From the NCBI GenBank assembly GCA_016720925.1, contig JADKJR010000005.1:368671-432670 (forward strand): a DNA stretch of 64,000 nt, in the 5' to 3' direction. Of this stretch, positions 35,728 through 45,370 are shown piece by piece. Each line of letters begins with the position of its first letter. Position 1 is the stretch's first letter. The position numbers and the translations under genes were made by a program. Below the pieces are notes generated by a model. It had not been told where the DNA came from. It saw only the letters and a list, made by a program, of their open reading frames with translations, and made no database searches. Source of the DNA: Betaproteobacteria bacterium. Lineage in GTDB: Bacteria; Pseudomonadota; Gammaproteobacteria; Burkholderiales; Usitatibacteraceae.

Positions 35728-36953
35728 TGAATTTCAGAGACACTCCGGAAGAAGCCGTATTCCGCGCTCAGGCGCGCGCATGGCTGGAAGCCAACGCCCA
35801 GCCGCGACATAGCGTCGATGAGCGCTTCGACGAAGGCATGAGCGAGGAACAGCGCCTTGCCGCCGCCAAGGCATGGCAGGCCGAGAAAGCCAAGGCCGGC
35901 TACGCTGCCATCGCCTTGCCGAAGCACGTCGGGGGTCTCGGCGGCACGCCAATGCAGCAGGTAATCTACAACCAGGAGGAAGAGAAGTTCCTGGTGCCAC
36001 GCATGGTGTTCGAGGTCAGCCTGGGCATGTGCCTGCCGACTGTGGCGATGTGGGCAATGCCGGAGCTGAAGGTGCGCTACCTGCCGCCAGGCAGTGCCGG
36101 CCAGGAGATCTGGTGCCAACTGTTCTCCGAACCGGGCGCCGGTTCGGATACCGGTGGCATACGCATGCGAGCGGAGAAACACGGCGACGAATGGATCGTC
36201 AACGGCCAGAAGGTGTGGACGTCATCGGCGCAGTTTTGCGACTACGGCATCCTGCTGGCTCGCAGCGACTGGGACAAGCCCAAGCAGGAAGGCCTGACCA
36301 TGTTCATCGTCGACATGAAGGCGCCGGGAGTCGAGGTGCGGCCCATCCACCAGATGTCCGGCGACTCGGAATTCAACGAGGTCTTCTTCACTGATGTACG
36401 CATCGCCGACAGCCATCGCCTCGGACCGGAGTGCGGCGGCTGGAAGGTAATGCTGTCCACACTCATGACGGAGCGCCTCTCGGTGGGCGGGAACCTGCCG
36501 ACCAACCTGCATGAAGGACTCATCGCGCTGGCGCGCAAGGCCCGGTGGAATGGCCGCCCGGCAGTCGAGGACGCGCGCGTCAAGGCGGGCATCGCCGACG
36601 CCTATCTCACAATGCACGGCCTGGAACTGCTGGTGGCGCGGGGGATCACTGCCGTTTCCCAGGGAAAGACGCCAGGGCCTGAAATGTCGATCACCAAGCT
36701 GGTAGGCGCCAAAGGCATGCAGGACATTGCCGGTTTCGCCATTGAACTGGCAGGTCCCGAGGGACTGCTGACGCACGACACGCTGGGTCCAGAATGGCGC
36801 TACATGCAACGACTCTGGTTGTCGGCGCCGGGCGTCCGCCTAGCCGGCGGCACTGACGAGATCCTCAAGAACGTCATTGCCGAGCGCGTGCTAGGGCTGC
36901 CTGGTGAAGTGCGCACCGATCGCAAAACTCCATTCCGCGAACTGGAGCGTTGA
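35724..36953 (+). CDS. Acyl-CoA dehydrogenase, FAD subunit
   Basis: 409 residues. FAD contacts LFSEPGAGSDTGGIRMRAEK near 135-153 and NGQKVWTSSAQFCDYG. Helix-G Glu in TLMTERLSVGG. The C-terminus is RLAGGTDEILKNVIAERVLG, with Gly where YEGT has Glu, again the steroid pair type. Overlaps its partner's stop (35724-35727) and is followed 2 bp later by the CaiB gene. One of four such ACAD pairs in the window. Confidence 0.92.
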   Translation: MMNFRDTPEEAVFRAQARAWLEANAQPRHSVDERFDEGMSEEQRLAAAKAWQAEKAKAGYAAIALPKHVGGLGGTPMQQVIYNQEEEKFLVPRMVFEVSLGMCLPTVAMWAMPELKVRYLPPGSAGQEIWCQLFSEPGAGSDTGGIRMRAEKHGDEWIVNGQKVWTSSAQFCDYGILLARSDWDKPKQEGLTMFIVDMKAPGVEVRPIHQMSGDSEFNEVFFTDVRIADSHRLGPECGGWKVMLSTLMTERLSVGGNLPTNLHEGLIALARKARWNGRPAVEDARVKAGIADAYLTMHGLELLVARGITAVSQGKTPGPEMSITKLVGAKGMQDIAGFAIELAGPEGLLTHDTLGPEWRYMQRLWLSAPGVRLAGGTDEILKNVIAERVLGLPGEVRTDRKTPFRELER

Positions 36954-36955
36954 GC

Positions 36956-38107
36956 ATGTCAGTAAAACCGCTGCAGGGCGTCAAGGTCCTGGATTTCACC
37001 CAGTTGCTTCCGGGGCCCATGTGTACCCAGTACCTGGCCGATATGGGCGCCGACGTTCTCAAACTGGAGCCGCCCGGCACCGGCGACGCAGGACGCGGAC
37101 CAGCCGGCACCGGCGTTTCGCATTTTTTCCAGATGGTCAACCGCAACAAACGCTCTCTGGCAATCAACTTGCGCGCTCCACAATCGCGTGACATAGTCAT
37201 GAAGCTGGTCGAGCGTAGCGAGGTCCTGGTAGAAGGCTTCAGGCCCGGCGTGATGGCGCGGCTCGGCCTCGGCTACGCCGAGGTGCGCGCAGTCAATCCG
37301 AAGATCGTCTATTGCGCCATTACCGGATACGGGCAGGATGGGCCCTTCGTCGAACTCGGCGGGCATGACATCAACTACCAGTCCTACGCCGGTATCCTCG
37401 AACAAAACGCGGCACTAGGGGGCAAGCCACATCCGGGCAACTTTCCAATTGCCGACCTGGCCGGTGGCGCGCTTTCGGCAGCAATGACCATTCTGGCAGT
37501 ATTGTTCGATGTGCAGCGTAGCGGCAAGGGGCGATTACTCGACGTCTCCATGACCGACTGCGCACTGGCCCTCAATTCGGGTCCGCTGGCGGCCCTAAAC
37601 ACCTACGGTCGCGCCGTCCCGTCGGGCGACGACGTGCTCACCGGCGGCCTGCCCTGTTATGGCACGTACGAAACGGCGGACGGCCGTTATCTCGCCGTCG
37701 GCGCCCTGGAGCCAAAGTTCTGGCAAGGCTTCTGCACCGCCATCGGGCAACCGGAACTGGCGGCGAAAGGCTGGGCCAGAGGCAAGGATGGTGCCGCGGT
37801 ACGCGAACAGATCGCCGTCCTGCTCAAGCGCAAGACCCTGGCGCAATGGACCGAGATCTTCGCCGGCGTCGATGCCTGCATCAGCCCCGTGTTGCGCATC
37901 GACGAAGTTCTGCAGCATCCGCTACCGCGTGCGCGCGGCATGATCGTCGATATGCCGGCACCCGACGGCGAGCACTACCCCTACTTTGCTTTTCCAGTGA
38001 AGATGAGCGACTACCGTTTCAACGTCGACCGACTGCCGCCGACACTGGGCCAGCATAATGAGGAAGTGCTGGGCGAACTGGGTTATCACGACGCCGAAAT
38101 TGGTTAG
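36956..38107 (+). CDS. CaiB/BaiF-family protein, alpha-methylacyl-CoA racemase-like
   Basis: 383 residues. The CaiB fold opens VKVLDFTQLLPGPMCTQYLA and ADVLKLEPPGTGD; VNRNKRSLAINL, ITGYGQDGPFVELGGHDINY and a DLAGGALSAAMTIL segment follow. The GHDINY pattern is typical of alpha-methylacyl-CoA racemase (AMACR), whose His-Asp pair inverts C-2. In sterol breakdown AMACR converts 25R to 25S acyl-CoA before dehydrogenation, and an ACAD pair lies just upstream. ATG 36956 is used, not the TTG at 36950 that falls inside the ACAD stop. A CoA-transferase function is the alternative. Confidence 0.85.
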   Translation: MSVKPLQGVKVLDFTQLLPGPMCTQYLADMGADVLKLEPPGTGDAGRGPAGTGVSHFFQMVNRNKRSLAINLRAPQSRDIVMKLVERSEVLVEGFRPGVMARLGLGYAEVRAVNPKIVYCAITGYGQDGPFVELGGHDINYQSYAGILEQNAALGGKPHPGNFPIADLAGGALSAAMTILAVLFDVQRSGKGRLLDVSMTDCALALNSGPLAALNTYGRAVPSGDDVLTGGLPCYGTYETADGRYLAVGALEPKFWQGFCTAIGQPELAAKGWARGKDGAAVREQIAVLLKRKTLAQWTEIFAGVDACISPVLRIDEVLQHPLPRARGMIVDMPAPDGEHYPYFAFPVKMSDYRFNVDRLPPTLGQHNEEVLGELGYHDAEIG

Positions 38108-38231
38108 CTGATCGACGAGGGAAGGCAAGAGTCGGCAATCTCCGCGGCGAGATCATCGTGAAATAGTCCACCATGGCGCGCCTGAAATTTTTTTTTGGAA
38201 GTAAAGTATCAACTCAAAAGGGGAAATTAAA

Positions 38232-38978
38232 ATGGCAGGTCCGTTGCTAGCAGGAAAAGTCGCCATGGTCACAGGCGCAGCAGGTGGGATTGGCCGCGCT
38301 GCGGCGATCGCTTACGCCCAGGAGGGCGCCATGGTCATGGTGGCGGATGTCAATGACGCAGCCGGCGAGGAAACCGTAGCGCTGATCCGGGGCGCAGGCG
38401 GCGAGGCACATTTCATGGCCTGCAACGTCGCCAAGGAACAGGAGGTAGCGGCATTGGTAGCGAAGACCGTGGAAACCTTCGGCAGCCTTGACTGCGCCTT
38501 CAATAACGCGGGTATCAGCAATGCACTCCCGACGATTGACCTCGACGTCTTCCGGCGGGTTATCGATATCAACCTGATGGGTGTCGCTTACGGCATCAAG
38601 TACGAGGTCGATCAGATGCTCAAGCAAGGCGGTGGAGTAATTGTGAATACCGCATCTATCGCAGGTCTCAGCGGCAAAGGTTGTCTGGACTACTGCGCCA
38701 GCAAGCACGCCGTGGTCGGCATGACCAGATCGGCGGCTTTGCGCTATGCCGCTTTGGGCATCCGCGTCAACGCCGTTTGCCCAGGCGTGATCGAAACGCC
38801 CATGACGGAGCCGCTGATCAAGAATCCGGCAATGAAGGCCCATCTGGACGGGATGTGCCCCATTGGACGGATGGGGAAGGCCGAGGAAGTTGCCGATGCC
38901 GTGATCTGGTTGAGTTCCCCAAAGTCAAGTTTCGTCACTGGCCAGGCACTCGCGGTAGATGGCGGTTTCATGGCCTGA
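38232..38978 (+). CDS. SDR family oxidoreductase
   Basis: 248 residues, classical SDR: TGAAGGIGRA, NNAGIS, YCASKHA, and a C-terminal GQALAVDGGFMA. A good ribosome site (AAGGGGA, 38217-38223) precedes ATG 38232. The 124-bp gap after the CaiB gene has an A/T-rich stretch (38188-38200) before the RBS, so an own promoter is possible. Substrate unknown; 3-, 7- or 17-hydroxysteroid dehydrogenases belong to this family. Confidence 0.93.
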   Translation: MAGPLLAGKVAMVTGAAGGIGRAAAIAYAQEGAMVMVADVNDAAGEETVALIRGAGGEAHFMACNVAKEQEVAALVAKTVETFGSLDCAFNNAGISNALPTIDLDVFRRVIDINLMGVAYGIKYEVDQMLKQGGGVIVNTASIAGLSGKGCLDYCASKHAVVGMTRSAALRYAALGIRVNAVCPGVIETPMTEPLIKNPAMKAHLDGMCPIGRMGKAEEVADAVIWLSSPKSSFVTGQALAVDGGFMA

Positions 38979-39047
38979 GGCATTCGTTTTCAAAACAAGA
39001 GAGGACGACGTTTTATTCGCCGTGCAATACGAAGGCACAGAGCGCGC

Positions 39048-39225
39048 TCGAACCAAGAAGGCCCGGCGCGGTGAACTGAAGAACCTCACCGGCATCGACT
39101 CACCCTACGAGGCACCGGAGGAGGCCGAGATACGCATTGATACCGTCTCGCTCTCGGTCGAGCGCGGCGCCGATTTCATCATCCGCTGGCTGATCGACGC
39201 AGGTGTGACCGGCGTCGTCGGTTAG
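39048..39225 (+). pseudogene. 3' scrap of an adenylylsulfate kinase gene (cysC/cysNC)
   Basis: The frame ending at 39225 contains KKARRGELKNLTGIDSPYEA, then PEEAEIRIDTVSLSVERGAD and FIIRWLIDAGV. This is the conserved C-terminal end of APS kinase, where the family has 'YKKARAGEIKNFTGIDSPYE'. Nothing upstream of about 39050 continues the kinase (no P-loop). About 57 codons remain. It sits between a complete SDR and a broken SDR, so it marks a past recombination. No function expected. Confidence 0.75.
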
Positions 39226-39296
39226 CACTCCGCTGCCGGTTTTCGTCAGAGGCTTGTACGCGGCTCTCCAGTCCAGCTAATAGAGGCGCAGACCGC

Positions 39297-40109
39297 TCAA
39301 ACTGTAGTGTCGACAAGCAGGCATGATCTAGGCAGAAAATCACCGCAGTTGGCATCGAGCGTCGCCCCGGTCACCCGCGCTGGCGTAATTTGAGATCAGC
39401 ATCATCCCTGCATTGGCGACTTCGTCGTCGCTGACGATACGGCACAAGGCGAAGTCCGCGGCAATGCCGCCGACGATTTTTCTTCGGTGACGTCCTTCTG
39501 CGCTGCTACCTGGCGCACATAACCTTGCACGGGTTCGCCCTACATCCAGCGTGGCAGGAGTGTGTTGACCCGTATGCCGCGGCCCCACTTCGCCAGCCAG
39601 ATAGGCAGCGAGAACCTTGACTGCTCCCTTGGACGCCGCGTAGGCTCCCTCGTCGGCGAGCGGGCGGCGGATCGCCTGGGTATTGATGAAGAGGATGGCT
39701 CCGCTGCCCTGCCGCTTCATCTGCGGGATGGTCTCTTGGGGCAGGGCCATGTTGCCAAGGATGTTGGTCTCGAAAACCTCCCGCCAGTTTTCCAGATCGC
39801 AGATCGACACCGGCTCGAAGGCTCCATTACAAAAGGCGCTACTAATCAACGCATCGATGCGACCGAAGCGTTCGATCGCAACGCAGACCAGTTGCCGACA
39901 ATGCGCGGTCGACGATGTCGGTGGGTATTTTCAGGACCTCGCAATGCCCTCGAACGACGTGAATGCGGTTCTCGGCATCGTCGAGCTTGGCTAGCGTGCG
40001 CGGGGCAACGACCACGACGCGGGCACCGGCGCGCGGCCCCGACAGCAAGCTTCACGCCCCGGCCCGGCCCTATGCCAGATACAACGACCACCTTGTCTGC
40101 CAACAACAT
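39297..40109 (-). pseudogene. Broken SDR gene (multiple frameshifts)
   Basis: Start ATG 40107-40109 gives MLLADKVVVVSGIGPGRGV. The frame shifts before GARVVVVAPRTLAKLDDAEN, again before RFGRIDALISSAFCNGAFEP, again after YLAGEVGP (YAASKGA active site lies just before), and again near 39370 before ATLDANCGDFLPRS. At least four indels in 800 bp, more than in neighbouring genes. It is either a pseudogene or a badly read stretch. Same family as the neighbours; no part is likely to work as written. Confidence 0.7.
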
Positions 40110-40141
40110 GAGACTTCCTCGTTTTGGTATATGAGTTGCGG

Positions 40142-41164
40142 TCAGACCGTCGCCTTGATTGCCCTCACGACGTCGGCCCAGTGGCCCGGATCCGGACATC
40201 GATTATGGGTGATGCTGACGCTGTCGGCGATACCGTCCAGCCGCGCGCGCAACTTGCCGGCGATCTCGTGGCGCTCGCCGACCACGGCGACTTCATTGAG
40301 GATCTCGTCACTGATCAAATCGGTCATATCATCCCAACGCCCCTCCTTGGAGAGACGGTTCAGTTCCTGATGGACAGCGTCCCAGCCATGGCAGGCCAGA
40401 GTGGGTAGGTAGGCCGGGGTGGAACCATAGAAGGCCAGTTGCTTGCGGGCGGCAAGCTTGGATGCCTTGAACGCTTCTTCGGTGTCTGCCGTGACTACCA
40501 AGGTGGCACACATAACCTCGATGTCACTGCGCGGGCGACCTGCTTTGGCGAGACCCTTGTGCAAGGCGGGCAACGAGTTTTCGAGCAGACTGCGGCGAGT
40601 AGTGAAGGGGTGGGCGATGAAGCCATCCGCCACTTCGCCAGCAACTGAGGTCATCAAGGGGCCAAAGCCACCCGTGAAGATCGGTGGCAGCCCATGCGGA
40701 TTGGGACCCGGATTGAAGGTCAGGATCATGATGGTATGTCGGTAGAACCTACCTGAGAAGTTGAGGGAGCCGTTGCCCTCCCAGCTGTCCCAGATCGCCT
40801 TGATCGCCAGCACGATTTCGCGCATGCGGGCAGCCGGGTGGGACCAGGAGGAACTGAAGCGCTTCTCGATGTGTGGCTTCACCTGGGAACCCAATCCCAA
40901 AACGAAACGACCGCCGCTAATGGACTGCATATCGTAGCCCAGGTTAGCCAGGTTCATGGGATTACGGGCGAAGGCAATAGCGATGGCTGTGCCCAGACGC
41001 AGCGTGTTCGTGTGCTCGGCCGCCACGGCCAGAGCGAGAAATGGATCGTGCTTGGCTTCGAAGGAAAAGCCACCGTCGTAGCCGATGTCCTCAAGTTCCT
41101 TGTACAGCGTGCGCGCCTCGCGAGGATCTTCCAGCGGAGCGGTCGTGTAAATCTTCATGCTCAT
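40142..41164 (-). CDS. LLM-class flavin (FMN/F420)-dependent oxidoreductase
   Basis: 340 residues, bacterial-luciferase-like TIM barrel (MKIYTTAPLEDPREARTLYK, AVAAEHTNTLRLGTAIAIAF, ISGGRFVLGLGSQVKPHIEK). It resembles the 'F420-dependent, TIGR03617' subgroup, and the window has a second member at 51561-52625. Whether the host makes F420 is not visible. An enzyme of this class could oxidise a steroid alcohol or reduce an enone. ATG 41162-41164; a second in-frame ATG two codons later is possible. Confidence 0.9.
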   Translation of the reverse strand: MSMKIYTTAPLEDPREARTLYKELEDIGYDGGFSFEAKHDPFLALAVAAEHTNTLRLGTAIAIAFARNPMNLANLGYDMQSISGGRFVLGLGSQVKPHIEKRFSSSWSHPAARMREIVLAIKAIWDSWEGNGSLNFSGRFYRHTIMILTFNPGPNPHGLPPIFTGGFGPLMTSVAGEVADGFIAHPFTTRRSLLENSLPALHKGLAKAGRPRSDIEVMCATLVVTADTEEAFKASKLAARKQLAFYGSTPAYLPTLACHGWDAVHQELNRLSKEGRWDDMTDLISDEILNEVAVVGERHEIAGKLRARLDGIADSVSITHNRCPDPGHWADVVRAIKATV

Positions 41165-41221
41165 ACGTCCGAAAAATCCAGGATCGACACGGCAGTCGAC
41201 GTCACCGATGAATGCGCATGA

Positions 41222-42003
41222 TCAGGCTTCCGGCGCCCCGGGCAACCCCGCGTAATACACGCCCGCGACAGCTCCGCCGTCGACGCAGATTTCCGCACCG
41301 CATATATAGGAAGCATCGTCAGTAGCGAGGAACAGAGTGGTACGGGCGACCTCTTCCGGCAGACCCACCCGCTGCAGCGGGATATCGCGAAAGCGCAGGT
41401 TCATCTTCTCCACCGAGTCTTTGGCGGCATTGATCATCGGTGTATTGATTCCGCCTGGATGCACGGAGTTGACGCGCACGCCGCGGTGGCCTAACTCCAG
41501 CGCCGCGACCTTGGTCAGGCCACGGATGCCCCATTTACTGGCACAATAGGCGCTCAAGCTATTGGCACCGCGCAGGCCATCGCTCGAAGAAATATTGATG
41601 ATGGAACCCTTACCGCGGGCGATCATCGTCGGCGCCACCGTCTTGATTCCGCAGGAATGTTCCCGTCAGGTTGACGCTCAGGACCTTTTCGAACGCCGCC
41701 TTTTCCATATTAACCAGTGCCTCACACACCGAGGATACCGGCATTATTCACCAGGACGTCGATCTGACCGTGACGCCGGATGGTGTCGGCAACCAGTGCG
41801 CGCCAACTGTCCTCATCGGCGACATCAAGATGGCGGTAGCTCGCAGCCTCGCCAATCTCGCCGGCGAGCGTTTCACCCTCGGCATCGAGTAGATCGGTGA
41901 TTACAACCCTCGCACCGGCTTCGGCGAAGATGCGCGAGCTCGCCGCACCCATGCCTCGCGCGCCACCAGTGATGATTGCGACCCTCCCTTGAAGTTGAGC
42001 CAT
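41222..42003 (-). CDS. SDR family oxidoreductase, frameshifted
   Basis: The N-terminal half (MAQLQGRVAIITGGARGMGA, then IDVLVNNAGILGV) ends near 41722. The C-terminal half (MIARGKGSIINISSSDGL, YCASKWG, CVDGGAVAGVYYAG) resumes in another frame at about 41650. The section between, for roughly 25 residues, needs two small shifts near 41720 and 41655. Restored length is about 260 residues, normal. ATG 42001-42003. A palindromic site at 42074-42095 lies 71 bp upstream. Confidence 0.82.
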
Positions 42004-42073
42004 GTCTATTGCTCCGAAAAGGCAGGCCGGACGCAACCCGCCTCGTCGCTATAGGCTAGCACCCGCGCCCGAA

Positions 42074-42095
42074 ACTTGTCCTAGTCTGATCAGAC
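42074..42095 (-). promoter_or_regulatory. Two overlapping palindromes upstream of the SDR at 42003
   Basis: ACTTGTCCTAGT (42074-42085) is one mismatch from the perfect palindrome at 44405-44416. GTCTGATCAGAC (42084-42095) is itself a perfect 12-bp palindrome and recurs with one change at 56279-56290. Both lie 70-92 bp before the start codon, where an operator or activator site would be. Inference only. Confidence 0.45.
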
Positions 42096-42310
42096 GAAAC
42101 AACCTGCATGGAATCGCGCGATGCCCGATAGCCGGATCTAGCGTAAGCGGGAGACCTTTCGGCTTTGCCGGGGAGGCAGTAAGTTTGACAGTTCCGGCAG
42201 TCGCATTTGCGGTGAACCTGCAACGGGTGCTACTCGTGATTCAAGGGATCAGGATTTGGATGTAAAGAGACTTTCAAAAATTGCGAGCTTTTGACTTTAG
42301 TCGCGGATAG

Positions 42311-42360
42311 GGCCCCTTTGAGGGGCCCCGCGACGCGAAAGCCCCCGGCTTTGCCGGGGG
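42311..42360 (-). terminator. Double hairpin after the EthD-like gene
   Basis: Read on the minus strand, a stem CCCCCGGC/GCCGGGGG (42342-42360) follows the stop of the 42365-43081 gene within 5 bp and is followed by CTTTCGC. A second stem GGCCCCT/AGGGGCC lies at 42311-42327. Typical of a strong terminator, though the T-run is short. The 42004-42310 stretch contains only the operator-like sites and no gene. Confidence 0.6.
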
Positions 42361-42364
42361 ATGG

Positions 42365-43081
42365 TTACTTGCCCAATTCTTTGATCAGGTACTGGCTGGT
42401 CGGCAGGACGTCGATCCTGTCGCGGTCGATGAAACGCTGGCAACTGTCTATCATGGCCTTGTGGTTGCGGTGGTATTTCGCTTCATCGCCTACGGCGTCA
42501 AAAAAGCTATAAGTGTCGGTCATCGCTGCGGCGGGAAAGCCTTCCTCGACAATCGCGTCGTAAACCGGCGCGGAGTAGCTGAGTACGCGGATCACAAAGT
42601 TTTGCACGTATAGAAAGGTGCTTTGCGTGCCGACGGCCACCTGCGTATGGCTGTTCTGCCAGATGTCGCGCCAAGTTTCAGGCGGCAGGCGTGGCGGTCG
42701 GCCCAGCAGGGCGACCTGGAACCAGCCCTCGGTGCGTAGCCTTGGCCCGGGCGGGTGGAGGGTATTGCGTATGGGCGTTGATTCGCTCACCAGATACGCG
42801 GCCATTCTCGGCACAACATTCGCGACGGCTTTGTCGAATGGACGGCGCAAAGCGTCCACCGCGCAGTCTACCCAGACAGAGACCATGGCCTCCGGCTGCG
42901 GTCGAGTATTGATAAGGCGCAGACCCGCAGCCTCAGCGACATCACCATCCTGCACGTTAACCTGCAAGCCGCGGGCACCGAGTGCCAGCAGGCGGTCGGC
43001 TAAATCCGTCCGAAGATTGGTACTGAACTGCTCGGCATCCACGCTCTGCTCGCGCCAAACCAAGTAAACCACCTTCTCCAT
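42365..43081 (-). CDS. EthD-domain-like protein
   Basis: 238 residues (MEKVVYLVWREQSVDAEQFS). It looks like two dimeric alpha/beta-barrel (EthD) halves: one near RDIWQNSHTQVAVG, the other in the N-terminal segment. Motifs such as EGWFQVAL and YLVSESTPI are typical of EthD proteins found beside steroid and terpene genes, where a function is not known. It lies 37 bp downstream of the LuxR-type regulator and may be co-transcribed with it. Confidence 0.72.
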   Translation of the reverse strand: MEKVVYLVWREQSVDAEQFSTNLRTDLADRLLALGARGLQVNVQDGDVAEAAGLRLINTRPQPEAMVSVWVDCAVDALRRPFDKAVANVVPRMAAYLVSESTPIRNTLHPPGPRLRTEGWFQVALLGRPPRLPPETWRDIWQNSHTQVAVGTQSTFLYVQNFVIRVLSYSAPVYDAIVEEGFPAAAMTDTYSFFDAVGDEAKYHRNHKAMIDSCQRFIDRDRIDVLPTSQYLIKELGK

Positions 43082-43118
43082 CCAGGACTCCTTTTACTTC
43101 TGTAACAGCCCAGCATTC

Positions 43119-44335
43119 CTACCGGATGGCGGCTACGCTGTTCAGCATGAGAGTCACCAGAGTCGTTTGTCGCTTTACCCCAGTCTTAGAAAAGATCGCG
43201 CGCAGGTGTGCGCGTATGGTGTTCTTGCGAATTTCCAGCGCCTCGGCCGCCTCATCCAGCGTCATGCCGTCTGCGAGCAGCAACGCCAGCCTGGCTTCCG
43301 CCGGGGTCAGGTCGAATAGCTGCTTGACCAACTCAAAGGAAGGCTGAGAACTTTGTTCGGGATCGCGGACAAACACCACAACAGCAGGACGGTGCGGCCC
43401 CTCGGACCACTCGCCTGCCGGGATGGGGCGTATCATCAAGCCAAGCTTCGTCCGGCCCGACGGTCGAGTCAGCGAAATCGCCTCGGCAATCGCCGGCGTG
43501 TCGGCTGGCATTTCCAGCATCTGCCTTATCAGACGCTGCAGTTCCCGGTCCTCAACGCGATATTCGGCACTCAGCCGGCCCCGATTGGTACTGATCCCGT
43601 CCTTATCGCCCAGGATCCTCTCTGCGATGCTATTGATACGCATGATGGCGCCCATTTCATCTAGCATCACGGTGCCGACCAGCATACTGTCCATAGTCGT
43701 GGAATAGAGTTTCATTTCGACTTCCATCAGCCCCATGCGCGAATGCAGATTCACGGCACGCTTGAAATGCGCTATCAGCGCCTGGCAGAACGCCTTGTCT
43801 GCGGCCGAGAAATCCCTCAGCCTCAGGCGGTCTCGTCATGCGCAGACGGACCTCGGTTCCGCGCCTCGGCATCGATATCGGCACCGAGGATGTAGCGGAT
43901 CTCGTTCGGCTCGAGGTATTGCTTGAAGAATTCTCCGTTGAGCCATTGTGCCGGCTCGATTATCTCGTCTATGGTCACCGGCTTGTCGCGCGGCAGACCG
44001 ACGAATGGATCCAGCGAGAACACGGAAAACCGCTTGTAAGACGAATCGTAGAGTTCCGGTCCCTTGCCACCATCACGTATCACAAGCGCGGTCAGGTTGG
44101 CTGCCGCGGGACGCAATATCATCGTGACCCAATTCGCATTGAGATAGGTTCGCAGACGCGTCAGGGCGCTGCCCCAGGGTATGGCTTCCATGGGTCCCTG
44201 GTAAATCAGCCCCAGCAACTCACAGAGCTGTTCAGGTGTCATCCGCATGTCTGCCAGCAGATACGCCATTCCGTCAGTTCCGGATAGCGCGTCGCGCGTC
44301 GCCTTGCTACGCTTGATCATATCAATAGCAGCCAT
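43119..44335 (-). CDS. LuxR-type transcriptional regulator, two frameshifts in the middle
   Basis: About 400 residues when joined. N-terminal sensor part: MAAIDMIKRSKATRDALSGT, YQGPMEAIPWGSALTRLRTY, GLPRDKPVTIDEIIEPAQWL. The frame changes near 43870 (TEVRLRMTRPPEAEG) and again near 43815 (DFSAADKAFCQALIAHFKRA). The C-terminal part has PAS-like GTVMLDEMGAIMRINSIAE and a LuxR HTH (LTPAEARLALLLADGMTLDE, EIRKNTIRAHLRAIFSK). ATG 44333-44335 with GGAGAG upstream. A palindrome at 44405 lies 70 bp before it, so autoregulation is possible. The paralogue at 10713-11850 is decayed. Confidence 0.85.
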
Positions 44336-44404
44336 GCGGTCTCTCCTTCTCCCACCCAAGAACAAGAACAAAGTGCGCCCGGCATGTCCTGCTCTCTGCG
44401 CGCA

Positions 44405-44416
44405 ACTTGTCCAAGT
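44405..44416 (-). promoter_or_regulatory. Perfect palindrome ACTTGTCCAAGT upstream of the LuxR-type gene
   Basis: A perfect inverted repeat (ACTTG, 2-bp spacer, CAAGT) sits 70 bp before the regulator start. Related 12-mers occur at 42074, 59953 and 10568, each upstream of a minus-strand gene. It could be the binding site of this regulator; the sequence alone cannot show it. Confidence 0.45.
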
Positions 44417-44611
44417 CAGGAAGCGTAAGCAAGAACGCTGACAAACGCAAGCTTTGACATTGCCGGCGAGAAGTTGTCCCATGACCAACCACCTCCTGAC
44501 CGCACGCGAACGCGGGTCTGGTCTGGTCTGTGGCAGCATGGACCTACGAGCCGGGCGTGCGACATGCCCAACGGTCAGGCAGCGTCCGATTAAGCAGTCT
44601 GATATATGACC

Positions 44612-45370
44612 TCAATCCCAACTTTTCACCTGCGGCGGCAGAAAGGCCGCTACCGCGCCGCCACTGCACCAACCAACTTCAGGAAGACCAAGGAATAGCT
44701 TCTCGCCACGTCGGGCAGAGAATCCGTCATATGCGTTGCAAACATCGCCATCACGATGGCAACCGGCTGCATGCGGCCCACCACGCGACCAAATACCAAG
44801 GGCCGCAAATTCGTGCCCGGATCGTGCCCAAGGCCGGTACGAAGGCGGCGGAGGCCTGGCCCACCGATACAGCAGCCAGCACTTGACGCAGAAAACCTGA
44901 GTACGGTCAGTACCAGCAACGGCACTCCAGCCAAGAGCTGCGGCAAGATAATCGCTGTTTCGGATTGATCCGGCCAGCAAGCATACTGAACAGTAGATTG
45001 CCGCTCACGCCGGCGACGGAAATCACCGATACTAAGTAGTGGTGCCGCTTAGCCGTGCTCCAGCAAAGAGGCACCATCTTCGCCAGTACCGCAGTAAGGT
45101 GGCCGACTATTAGGCAGACTGCCAGGGAAAATGCGCCGAAAGGTTCATTCCGCTGCAGGTTCGGGATCTCGCCATCGGTTGGCGTGGTCGCCAGCCGTCG
45201 CTTCCGAACGGGAACCCCAGCGGGCTCAATCCCAGGCTACGTGCGCAGGTTTTTCACCAGGTCAAGATCAGCGCCAGAATAGACACAGCACGGTACGCGC
45301 CGCAACTGGTCACGCTCGGAACATCGCGGCCTATCGAATGAGAAGCTAAAGCCTGATTTTGCGCTTTGGT
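44612..45370 (-). pseudogene. Major-facilitator transporter remnant
   Basis: Three minus-strand frames carry pieces of one MFS protein in order: WRIFLAVCVIVATFTAVLAN (5' part, read from the better copy at 46.1 kb), VISVAGVSGNLLFSMLAGRI, then LLAGVPLLVLTVLRFSAS, FGRVVGRMQPVAIVMAMFAT and the end SYSLVFLKLVGAVAA, closing with FLPPQVKSWD at 44612. Stops and shifts between them break the gene. The 5' portion is repeated at 46022-46436. The 44336-44611 stretch upstream of the LuxR gene holds nothing but the palindrome. Confidence 0.65.

Noticed and set aside
36950..36955. TTG start for the CaiB gene
   Set aside because: It lies in the stop of the ACAD gene; ATG 36956 matches the family.
44405..44416. 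KstR2 operator
   Set aside because: KstR2 sites are CAAG..CTTG; here the arms are the reverse, ACTTG..CAAGT.
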